64,000 bases of DNA, from the NCBI GenBank assembly GCA_031272035.1, contig JAISUO010000013.1, forward strand, positions 20,942 to 84,941, read 5' to 3'. The stretch comes from Synergistaceae bacterium (GTDB lineage Bacteria > Synergistota > Synergistia > Synergistales > Aminobacteriaceae). How positions within the stretch are numbered: the stretch's first letter is position 1; every line of letters begins with the position of its first letter. The translations under genes and the position numbers were made by a program. The notes under the pieces were generated by a model. That model was not told where the DNA came from, searched no databases, and saw only the letters and a list, made by a program, of their open reading frames with translations. This document shows positions 40,841-48,022 of this stretch, in pieces.

Positions 40841-42025
40841 TTACCTTACGAGCTCCACCAGAGTGGAAACGCCCATGCCGCCGCCGATGCAGAGGGTCGC
40901 AAGACCCCTTGGCGTCCCTCGTCGGAGCATTTCGTGAAGCAGCGTGACAAGAATGCGGCAGCCGGAAGCTCCCACCGGATGCCCCAGAGCGATGGCTCCT
41001 CCGTTGACGTTGACCCTTGCCGCGTCCCAGTTCAGCAGCTGGCCCACAGCCACGGCCTGAGCCGCAAAGGCCTCATTGGCCTCGATCAGCTCGATTTCAT
41101 CCAGAGAGATCTTCGTTTTTTCAAGAAGCTTCCGGGTGGCAAAAGCCGGAGCTATCCCCATCACCGCGGGATCCACTCCCGCCGTCGCTCCGCCGATCCA
41201 CCTGGCCATCGGCTTCACTCCCAGTGCTTTCGCCTTCTCGGCGCTCAGGACGACAACCGCCGCCGCTCCATCGTTGATGCCGGAGGCGTTGGCGGCCGTG
41301 ACGGTGCCGTTGGGTTTGAAGGCGGGAGACAGTCCGGCGATGGACTCGACTGTCACACCTGATCGCGGATATTCGTCCACCTCGAAGGGGATCGTTTCCT
41401 TTTTTACTTTGACCGGAACGGGAACGATTTCGTCCTTAAATTTTCCCGCCTTCTGTGCGGCTTCGCACTTCTGCTGACTGGATGCCGCGAAGGCGTCCTG
41501 CATGGCGCGGGTGACGCCGTATCTTTCGGCGACGTTCTCCGCTGTAACTCCCATGTGATATTGATTGAACGCGTCCCAGAGCGCGTCTTTGATCATCGTG
41601 TCGACCAGAGCGCCGTCGCCCATGCGATAGCCGAAACGGGCCTTTTCCATGGCGTAGACCGCGGAGGACATGTTTTCCATCCCTCCGGCGACGACGACGT
41701 CGGCCTCTCCTGTGGCGATCATGGCCGCCGCGAGGTTCACGCTTTTAAGGCCCGACCCGCATACGATATTCAGGGTCTGGGCGGGAACCTCGACGGGAAG
41801 CCCGGCTTTCACCGCGGACTGGCGGGCCACATTCTGCCCCTGCGCTCCCTGAAGGACGCAACCCATGAATACCTCGTCAACCTGATCCGGCTTCACTCCG
41901 GCGCGTTTCACAGCCTCTTTTACAACGACAGCTCCCAGTTCTGCCACGGGAATCCCCGCAAGCGCCCCTCCCATTTTACCGATAGCCGTCCGGCACGCTC
42001 CGGCCAGCACGATTTCTCTGCTCAT
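40841..42025 (-). CDS. Acetyl-CoA C-acetyltransferase (thiolase)
   Basis: 394 residues from the ATG at 42025, chosen for the AAGGAGATG upstream. Active-site Cys lies in LNIVCGSGLKS near residue 88. The second-half motifs NVNGGAIALGHPVGASG near 345 and CIGGGMG near 378 carry the catalytic His and Cys. It condenses two acetyl-CoA or, in the degradative direction, cleaves acetoacetyl-CoA. Placed beside 4-hydroxybutyryl-CoA dehydratase it would complete the crotonyl-CoA to acetyl-CoA branch, together with hydratase and 3-hydroxybutyryl-CoA dehydrogenase encoded elsewhere. Confidence 0.93.
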   Translation of the reverse strand: MSREIVLAGACRTAIGKMGGALAGIPVAELGAVVVKEAVKRAGVKPDQVDEVFMGCVLQGAQGQNVARQSAVKAGLPVEVPAQTLNIVCGSGLKSVNLAAAMIATGEADVVVAGGMENMSSAVYAMEKARFGYRMGDGALVDTMIKDALWDAFNQYHMGVTAENVAERYGVTRAMQDAFAASSQQKCEAAQKAGKFKDEIVPVPVKVKKETIPFEVDEYPRSGVTVESIAGLSPAFKPNGTVTAANASGINDGAAAVVVLSAEKAKALGVKPMARWIGGATAGVDPAVMGIAPAFATRKLLEKTKISLDEIELIEANEAFAAQAVAVGQLLNWDAARVNVNGGAIALGHPVGASGCRILVTLLHEMLRRGTPRGLATLCIGGGMGVSTLVELVR

Positions 42026-42041
42026 CACACGCTCATCTCCT

Positions 42042-42335
42042 TCATGAATTGTGTTCATCAGCCCCGCGGCCATCGAAAACACATCGCAGCGCCCGGCACA
42101 GGGGCAAAAAATCCTCCTCCGACGAGGCGATAAATGAAAATTCTTTCTTCTCGTCCCCAGCCGCGCATTTTACGGCGCAGCCGCAGACCGCCAGAGTAAA
42201 ATCCGGAGGAAAATCCGCTCCGTCACCGCCCTGCAGAAACGTTATCGACGGAAACGCTCCCTGGACGCGCCTCAGAAAGGCGACGCGGTCGTAGCTCGAA
42301 TTGCAGCCTCCGCAATACCTCACTCTGACGATCAT
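42042..42335 (-). CDS. Small CGGC-motif protein of unknown function
   Basis: About 97 residues from the ATG at 42335; a TTG at 42374, overlapping the NifU-like stop, is the other possible start. The N-terminus MIVRVRYCGGCNSSYDRV places CxxC directly after a beta strand. A second cysteine group, LAVCGCAVKCA, is near residue 58. Five cysteines in under 100 residues suggest metal or thiol redox chemistry. It lies between a NifU-like protein and thiolase in the dehydratase operon, so a role in cluster delivery or redox maintenance of the dehydratase is a fair guess, nothing more. Confidence 0.65.
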   Translation of the reverse strand: MIVRVRYCGGCNSSYDRVAFLRRVQGAFPSITFLQGGDGADFPPDFTLAVCGCAVKCAAGDEKKEFSFIASSEEDFLPLCRALRCVFDGRGADEHNS

Positions 42336-42370
42336 CCGGCGATTCAGGGCCGTCCTCTCAGGCCGGCGCG

Positions 42371-42673
42371 TCAATCCTGACGTTTCATTTTCATCAGAGC
42401 TTTGGCCGTCTCCAGCAGTTCATCGGAGACGCCGGAGACCAGCATAACGCGCTCCACCTCAGGGACGGCCGCCCTCACCTCCGCCGCCGCCAGGTCCTCC
42501 ACGTCGGAGACGGCGGAAGGGCAGTTGTTACAGCTTCCCAGCATTTTCACCTTCAGGACGCCGTTCTCGAAGGCCATCACTTCGATATCCCCTCCGTGTG
42601 TTCTCAGCAGAGGGCGCAGCTTTTCATCGAGAACCCCTTCGATTCGATCTTTCACCTTCACGTTTCGCTTCAC
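42371..42673 (-). CDS. NifU-like C-terminal-domain protein
   Basis: 100 residues, GTG start three bases after the dehydratase stop. THGGDIEVMAFENGVLKVKMLGSC NNCPSAV carries the CxxC of the NifU C-terminal domain (cysteines near residues 48 and 51). Such proteins carry a transient 4Fe-4S cluster and hand it to apo-enzymes. The direct link to 4-hydroxybutyryl-CoA dehydratase, which needs a 4Fe-4S cluster, and to a radical SAM enzyme in the same operon suggests dedicated cluster supply. Confidence 0.82.
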   Translation of the reverse strand: MKRNVKVKDRIEGVLDEKLRPLLRTHGGDIEVMAFENGVLKVKMLGSCNNCPSAVSDVEDLAAAEVRAAVPEVERVMLVSGVSDELLETAKALMKMKRQD

Positions 42674-42676
42674 GCC

Positions 42677-44128
42677 TCAGTCCTGAATGCCGGCGATTTT
42701 TTTCGCCAGTTCCTTTTTGGCCGCGATGTTGCTCTGACGCGCAATCATGATTCTCTGGGCCTGAGGGGAGCCGGCGCCGTGCATCGACTCCGTCCGGTAG
42801 CCGACGGCCGCCGTACCGAGGGCCAGGTTTTCGATCAGGCGCAGCACGCGAAGCCGATTTTCCACGGAAACTCCGGGGGCGGCCTTCAGATATTTTTCAA
42901 CGTAAGGCCCCAGTTTTGGGTCGTACAGGTCTTTTTCGGAGGGCGCCGTAACGACGATGCCGCCGGCGATGTCCTCGGCCAGACGCACGATTTCATAGGG
43001 GAAGCGCGTCACGTTCTGCTTGCAGACGTTGGCCAGAAGCAGGTTGATGATATAGTTTCCCGACTCCGTGGGAGCGCCCTCGGCGGAACAGGCGATGCCG
43101 CAGCAGTACAGCGTTTCGTTGAGGTGAATCATCTCAATGAGCTTGTCTTTGATGTGAGAGGCTTTGGCCGCTCCATTGTAGTCCGCCGCCAGAGCGGTTG
43201 CGCCGATCAGGACGTCGCCGACGCCGACCTTGCAGCCGCCGTAACTCTGGCGATGATACCCCGCGAAACGCTCCACCAGAACCCCCGCAAACTCCGTTTC
43301 TCCGTTCAGGAAAATTCTGTCGTTGGGGACGAACACGTCGTCGAACACCACCAGAGCCTCGACTCCCCCAAACTTCGCGTTGCCCACGTCGATTTTTCCG
43401 CCTTCCAGTTTTCTCGTGTCGCAGGACTGACGCCCCACGATCATAAAGAGCCCCTTCGTGTCCAGCGGCACGGCAAAGGACACCGCGTAGTCCCGATCCT
43501 CCGGGGACATGGCCACCGTGGGCATCACGATCATCTCGTGGGAGTTGAGGGCGCCGGTCTGATGCGCCTTGGCCCCTCGCACCACAATGCCGTCCGGGCG
43601 GCGCTCGACCACATGCAGGTACATGTCGGGGTCGGGCTGAAGGTGGGGAGCGAGAGAACGATCTCCCTTCGGGTCCGTCATCGCCCCGTCCACCGTCAGG
43701 TCATGCTCCTTCACGTAATCCAGAAATTTTTTGAAATTTTTGAAGTAGCTCGTGCCGTGTTTCTTATCGAGGTCCCAGCTCGTGCTCCAGACGGCGTTGA
43801 AGGCGTCCATACCCACACAGCGCTGGAAGCAGGCGGCTGTTTTCTGCCCCAGCAGACGCTGCATTTTCACTTTTTTGACCAGGTCGCCGGTGCTGCGATG
43901 AATATGATTGAAACGGTTGATTTTTTTGCCGGTCTCCGGATCGACAGCTGTCATCAGATCCTCGTATTCGGGCATCTGAGCCAGATCGTAAGTCGCGCGG
44001 ACGGAGTTGAGGGAAGGGCGCAGAATGGGGTCGTCCACCGGAACATCCACCTTTTTGCCCAGCAGATACACCTCCATTTTAATCTTACGAATGCTTTCCA
44101 CATACTGATCCCCTGTCATCAATGGCAT
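42677..44128 (-). CDS. abfD: 4-Hydroxybutyryl-CoA dehydratase / vinylacetyl-CoA isomerase
   Basis: 483 residues, the length of AbfD. The enzyme dehydrates 4-hydroxybutyryl-CoA to crotonyl-CoA by a ketyl-radical mechanism using FAD and a 4Fe-4S cluster. All four cluster ligands known from the Clostridium aminobutyricum enzyme have equivalents: Cys100 and Cys104 (ACFQRC), His292 and Cys299 (GYHRQSYGGC). KAHQTGALNSHEM near residue 188 is a conserved active-site and flavin region. The ATG at 44128 follows AGGAGGGG. It is the second gene of an operon AMMECR1-abfD-nifU-like-CGGC-thiolase-amrS. A CoA-transferase for 4-hydroxybutyrate is at 16551. Confidence 0.93.
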   Translation of the reverse strand: MPLMTGDQYVESIRKIKMEVYLLGKKVDVPVDDPILRPSLNSVRATYDLAQMPEYEDLMTAVDPETGKKINRFNHIHRSTGDLVKKVKMQRLLGQKTAACFQRCVGMDAFNAVWSTSWDLDKKHGTSYFKNFKKFLDYVKEHDLTVDGAMTDPKGDRSLAPHLQPDPDMYLHVVERRPDGIVVRGAKAHQTGALNSHEMIVMPTVAMSPEDRDYAVSFAVPLDTKGLFMIVGRQSCDTRKLEGGKIDVGNAKFGGVEALVVFDDVFVPNDRIFLNGETEFAGVLVERFAGYHRQSYGGCKVGVGDVLIGATALAADYNGAAKASHIKDKLIEMIHLNETLYCCGIACSAEGAPTESGNYIINLLLANVCKQNVTRFPYEIVRLAEDIAGGIVVTAPSEKDLYDPKLGPYVEKYLKAAPGVSVENRLRVLRLIENLALGTAAVGYRTESMHGAGSPQAQRIMIARQSNIAAKKELAKKIAGIQD

Positions 44129-44146
44129 AAATGTCCCCTCCTGTTT

Positions 44147-44713
44147 TCAGAAAACGTCGGATTCCTTGTATCGTTCCACGCGGAAACGCTCGACGGAGAT
44201 GTTGTCCAGGTTTCTGATTCCCGCCTTCTGCGCCGCGATTCCGATCTGTCGTTCCACGGTGTCCACCCCTTCCAGGTCGGGCAGCAGAACGCCCCGCTGA
44301 TGCCCCTTCGAGACGATCACGCCCCAAACGGCGGGGTCCAGCTCGTCAAGGCTGGAAACGGGCTCGGGAAGGGTCAGCACGTCCACGGAAAACGTCACCC
44401 CGCCGAGCTCCGAAGCGCTCATCGAGGGAAAACGCGGATCTCGGGTGGACGAAGCGACCGCGTTGGAAATGATCTCCTGATCCAGCGCCGGGTGAACGGG
44501 CAGGATAGTCCCGATACAGCCCCGCAGATCGCCGTTCGATTTTTTGATCGATACGAAACACGCCCTTTCCAGGTTCCAGAGAGCCGGGTCCGCCTCGATC
44601 TCCGTCCCCGAAACGGGAAGAGGCCCTCCCTTCAGCAGACGCTCCACGGTCAGCCGGGCCAGTCGCACATAAGGATGGATGCCGTCCTTTCGAGTTCCTC
44701 CGTCGTTGCCCAG
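44147..44713 (-). CDS. AMMECR1-domain protein (AmmeMemoRadiSam system protein A)
   Basis: 188 residues if started at CTG 44713, which has AAGGAGGA exactly seven bases upstream (44721-44728). The GTG at 44668 has no Shine-Dalgarno and would cut off the family-typical HPYVRLARLTVE start, so CTG is preferred. The AMMECR1 signature LRGCIGT is near residue 68. DPRFPSMSASEL and VDVLTLPEPV follow, as in the family. Function of the domain is unknown. It heads the dehydratase operon under the promoter at 44774-44801. Start-codon choice is the uncertain part; family assignment is firm. Confidence 0.85.
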   Translation of the reverse strand: MGNDGGTRKDGIHPYVRLARLTVERLLKGGPLPVSGTEIEADPALWNLERACFVSIKKSNGDLRGCIGTILPVHPALDQEIISNAVASSTRDPRFPSMSASELGGVTFSVDVLTLPEPVSSLDELDPAVWGVIVSKGHQRGVLLPDLEGVDTVERQIGIAAQKAGIRNLDNISVERFRVERYKESDVF

Positions 44714-44773
44714 GGAAATCTCCTCCTTCGCAGGATGCAGAATAATATTTCCTCAAGAGATACTTTCCATGTT

Positions 44774-44801
44774 ATTATATCCCCTAAAATTCCAAACCCA
44801 A
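44774..44801 (-). promoter_or_regulatory. Promoter of the AMMECR1-abfD operon
   Basis: On the minus strand TTGGGT is 16 bases from a perfect TATAAT (44774-44779). It abuts the divergent promoter at 44802. The leader is about 55 nt. Confidence 0.5.
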
Positions 44802-44830
44802 CTGACGAACGCCTGTTTAGATGGTATGAT
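44802..44830 (+). promoter_or_regulatory. Promoter of the M20/DUF3100 gene cluster
   Basis: CTGACG (four of six to consensus), a 17-base spacer and TATGAT (five of six) precede the M20 gene by about 45 bases. It is back to back with the AMMECR1 operon promoter, so one regulator could control both. Confidence 0.5.
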
Positions 44831-44876
44831 GGTGCAATTAGCGCAATTATTCAATCCAAAAGGAGGTTTTGACGAG

Positions 44877-46205
44877 GTGGTGGATATTCAGGACCGGCAC
44901 AAAGAATTGAAAGCCCGTGCTTTCGAAGCGATCGACAAACGCGCGGACGATCTGGAACAGTTTGTTCGGGATGTGGGGAAACATGCGGAGGTCGGTTTTT
45001 TTGAAACGCGGACCGCCGCAAAAGTCGCGAAGTTTCTGCGGGAACTGCAGTTGCCCGTGGAGGAGGGTTTTGCCCTGACGGGAGTGGAAGCCCTGCTGGA
45101 CACGAAGCGGGCGGGACCGAAAGTGGCCGTGCTGGGCGAGCTGGATTCGGTCGTCTGCTTCGACGCTCCGGACGCCAATCCGGAGACGGGAGCGGCGCAC
45201 CAGTGCGGACATCACGTGCAGCTGGGCGTCATGCTGGCGACGGCCGTGGGACTGACATCCGCCGGGGTGGCTCCGGAGCTTGCCGGAAAAATCGTGTTCA
45301 TGGGAGTTCCGGCGGAGGAATACATCCAGATTGAACGGCGGCTGAAGCTGAAGGAAGAGGGGAAACTTCACTTCATCGGAGGCAAGGCGGAGCTGATCCG
45401 TCTCGGACGTTTCGACGACGTGGACATGACGATGATGATTCACGCGTCCTCCAACCGTCCGGGGCCTTCCGTGGACTCCGGGAAAACGAGCAACGGGTTC
45501 GTCGGACTCACGGTTCGCTACATCGGGCGTCAGGCTCACGCGGCGGGAAGCCCCGACAAAGGAATCAACGCGCTGAACGCCGCCGTGCTGGGAATCAGCG
45601 CCGTCAACGCTTTGCGGGAGACCTTCCGCGACGACGACCATGTGCGGGTTCACTTCATCATCACCAAGGGCGGGGATCTGGTGAACTGCGTCCCCGACGA
45701 CGTGCGTCTCGAAGCCTATGTCCGCGCCAGTTCCGTCCCCGTTATTGAGGAGACGCTGACCCGTGTCCTCCGCGCGTTCAGGGCCGGCGGAGACGCGGTG
45801 GGAGCGCAGACAGAATGCAGAGTGCTGCCGGGGATGTTCCCTCTGGCGGGCTGTCCGGAGCTCTACGATTTATTCAACGAAAATTCCAAACCCTTTGTCC
45901 CGCCGGAGGGCTTCTTCAACGGCGGACACATGGCGGGGTCCACGGACATGGGAGACATCAGTCAGATCATGGCGGCGGCGCATCCCAACACGGGCGGTAT
46001 GGACGGAGTTCTGCACGGAGCGGACGCGCGGGTCGTGGACTACAACGCGGCGATCATCGCTCCGGGAAAGGCCATGGCGGGCACCGTGATCGACCTTCTT
46101 TCAGATGACGCGGCGGCGGCGAAGAAAATTATTTCCACGTTCAAGCCCAACCTGACGAAGGAAGAATATCTCAAAAAACTGAACGCCTATTTCGACTACA
46201 AATAA
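44877..46205 (+). CDS. M20-family amidohydrolase (AbgB-like)
   Basis: 442 residues from the GTG at 44877, ten bases after AGGAGG; the longer open frame has no ribosome site. M20 di-metal motifs are present: LGELDSV near residue 85, GAAHQCGHHVQLG near 105 and VPAEEY near 145. The dimerisation lid region (VGLTVRYIGRQAHAAGSPDKG) starts near 205 and the C-terminal metal His is in GSTDMGDIS near 365. The layout follows AbgB/aminoacyl-aspartate amidases, which hydrolyse amide-linked glutamate or similar. Followed by two membrane proteins that probably import its substrate. Confidence 0.85.
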   Translation: MVDIQDRHKELKARAFEAIDKRADDLEQFVRDVGKHAEVGFFETRTAAKVAKFLRELQLPVEEGFALTGVEALLDTKRAGPKVAVLGELDSVVCFDAPDANPETGAAHQCGHHVQLGVMLATAVGLTSAGVAPELAGKIVFMGVPAEEYIQIERRLKLKEEGKLHFIGGKAELIRLGRFDDVDMTMMIHASSNRPGPSVDSGKTSNGFVGLTVRYIGRQAHAAGSPDKGINALNAAVLGISAVNALRETFRDDDHVRVHFIITKGGDLVNCVPDDVRLEAYVRASSVPVIEETLTRVLRAFRAGGDAVGAQTECRVLPGMFPLAGCPELYDLFNENSKPFVPPEGFFNGGHMAGSTDMGDISQIMAAAHPNTGGMDGVLHGADARVVDYNAAIIAPGKAMAGTVIDLLSDDAAAAKKIISTFKPNLTKEEYLKKLNAYFDYK

Positions 46206-46276
46206 GAACGTACAAAAGTGACAGTGTTCCAAAATTTGAATACAAAATCTGAATACAAATGGAGGGGATGTACGAA

Positions 46277-47092
46277 ATGGAAGATTCTCTGAGAGCGCTT
46301 AAGAACGTCAAAATCCACTTTCTGGCGCTGGTTTTAACGATCGTTTGCGAATTTCTTGGAACAAAGATCATCAAACTGCCCATTGGATCCATCGTTTTCT
46401 TTCCCATGCTCTACGCGATTGTTCTGGGGCTCCTCATCGGTCTTCCCCGCTTCGGGATTCTCTCTCTCCCGGATCAGGAGGATTCCAGCTATTTGATCAA
46501 CCTCAGCGTGATGCTTCTGCTCGCCCGATACGGCACTCTCGTGGGACCCAATTTCTTTAAAATCATCAACTCCGGACTGGCGTTGATTCTGCAGGAGTTC
46601 GGCAACCTGGGGACGGCCGTCTGCGCCATACCCGTCGCCGTGTGGATAGGCCTGAAACGCGAGGCCGTGGGCGCCGGATTTTCTCTCGCCAGGGAAGGCA
46701 GCCTTGCCCTCGTCAGCGAGGTCTACGGCCTCAACTCCCCTGAAGGGCGCGGGCTCATGGGAGTCTACATCTGCGGAACGCTTTTCGGCTCGATCTTTTA
46801 CGGGCTGATGGCGTCTCTGGTGGCCTCCTGGGGCATTTTCAGCATAGAGGCCCAGGCCATGGCCGCCGGAACGGGCAGCGCCAGCATGATGACGGCCACG
46901 GTGGGCGCTTTGCAGGCCCTCCATCCCGAAAAAGCGGAGATCATAGCGGCTTACGGAGCGGCCAGCAACATGCTCACCGGCCTGGACGGGCTCTACATGT
47001 CCCTCTTTATCGGCCTGCCCATGTCCAACTGGCTCTATAAGGTGTGCTACAGAGTGAAGTACGGCGTAAAACCCGAAGACGAAAAGGCGTAA
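46277..47092 (+). CDS. DUF3100 integral membrane protein
   Basis: 271 residues from the ATG at 46277, nine bases after GGAGGGG; ATGs at 46259 and 46268 lie before or inside that site. Seven to eight membrane segments, with an N-terminal IHFLALVLTIVCEFLG helix and glycine-rich helices near 175-215 (GTGSASMMTATVGALQAL). This matches the DUF3100 family, putative secondary transporters. It follows an M20 amidohydrolase by 71 bases and precedes a smaller membrane protein by 16, so the two probably form a two-component carrier for the amidohydrolase substrate. Confidence 0.78.
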   Translation: MEDSLRALKNVKIHFLALVLTIVCEFLGTKIIKLPIGSIVFFPMLYAIVLGLLIGLPRFGILSLPDQEDSSYLINLSVMLLLARYGTLVGPNFFKIINSGLALILQEFGNLGTAVCAIPVAVWIGLKREAVGAGFSLAREGSLALVSEVYGLNSPEGRGLMGVYICGTLFGSIFYGLMASLVASWGIFSIEAQAMAAGTGSASMMTATVGALQALHPEKAEIIAAYGAASNMLTGLDGLYMSLFIGLPMSNWLYKVCYRVKYGVKPEDEKA

Positions 47093-47108
47093 GAGAGGAG
47101 CGGACACC

Positions 47109-47624
47109 ATGAAGATCAATCTTTGGCACCTTTTGGCAATCCTTACAATTTCGGCGGTAATGGTCCTGTGCGGCAACTCCATCATTTACGTCAAAGCCCA
47201 TCCGGACGCGAGTTACGTGGATTCCTTCGTCAGAGCCATTCCGGGGATACTCATTCTCTACATCTTTATTTATGCGGGCGTCCTCTGCAAGCGTTACATT
47301 CCCCTGCAGCTTCCGGCGGCGGCCTACATCGTGACGATCGGCTGCATCCTCTCCATCCCCGGCGTTCCCGGCTCCACCGGACCCATCAGCCAGTTCATGA
47401 ACAATTTTTCGGGCACGATCATGAAATACGTGGGAGAGGTCAACTTCATGGCGCTGACCACGCCTGTTCTGGCCTACGCGGGGCTCTCGCTCGCCAAGGA
47501 CCTGCCCGTCCTCAAAAAAAGCGGATGGAAGCTGGTCGTCGTTTCCATGCTCGTTTTCATCGGGACGTATCTCGGCTCAATCCTGATCGCCGACGCCGTC
47601 CTTCGCGCAACAGGGCAGATATAA
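47109..47624 (+). CDS. Small multi-spanning membrane protein, partner of the DUF3100 protein
   Basis: 171 residues with five hydrophobic segments (about 5-25, 45-62, 70-88, 112-130, 140-165). I do not recognise a named family. The mix of short helices and the GVPGSTGPISQFMNNFSG loop is reminiscent of small subunits of two-part secondary carriers. The start ATG at 47109 follows AGAGAGGAG. It ends the cluster, with a terminator 55 bases downstream. Confidence 0.7.
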   Translation: MKINLWHLLAILTISAVMVLCGNSIIYVKAHPDASYVDSFVRAIPGILILYIFIYAGVLCKRYIPLQLPAAAYIVTIGCILSIPGVPGSTGPISQFMNNFSGTIMKYVGEVNFMALTTPVLAYAGLSLAKDLPVLKKSGWKLVVVSMLVFIGTYLGSILIADAVLRATGQI

Positions 47625-47678
47625 CAGATCTGAACACATAGCAGACCTGAACACAATCAATACAGTCGAGAATTTCAA

Positions 47679-47711
47679 AAAGCATCCCGTTTTTTCCGGG
47701 ATGCTTTCTTA
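47679..47711 (+). terminator. Rho-independent terminator after the DUF3100 cluster
   Basis: A perfect 11-bp stem (AAAGCATCCCG / CGGGATGCTTT) with a 7-nt loop, then CTTAATTTT. It can also work for transcripts coming from the other side. Confidence 0.85.
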
Positions 47712-47913
47712 ATTTTGCTTTATTAATTTACAGACATAAAAAATATTCATATAAATTTAGGAATCGCCTGTTTTATATTTAACCAGATGTTTTATATCAG
47801 CCATTTTACAGGATAAAAATCTCTTTCTCTCCGTTCAGTGTCTGCTATAATTTTTACATAACTAATTTCCTGAATTTCTTTACTGGGAGTTCGATTTCGG
47901 GGTAGTTTTTTAG

Positions 47914-47974
47914 TTTTCTGTTTTCTGTTTTCTGTTTTCTTTAGATTAGAATATCAATTTGAATATCAATTTGG
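47914..47974 (+). repeat. Short tandem repeats upstream of the second M20 gene
   Basis: TTTTCTG occurs three times head to tail plus a partial fourth unit (47914-47940). ATATCAATTTG(A/G) occurs twice (47951-47974) and resembles the terminus of the 101-bp element. The 398-bp gap 47625-48022 also has a TATAAT at 47846-47851 and no gene. Confidence 0.6.
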
Positions 47975-48022
47975 ATGTCAACAGGCTTATCAATCCAACG
48001 CGCATCTTAAAAGGAGCGTCAC

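Noticed and set aside
44679..44876. N-terminal extension of the M20 amidohydrolase
   Set aside because: It crosses two promoters and the AMMECR1 start region; AGGAGG before the GTG at 44877 fixes the start.
47914..47974. CRISPR-like array
   Set aside because: The units are 7-12 bases, directly tandem with no unique spacers, and no cas gene is near.
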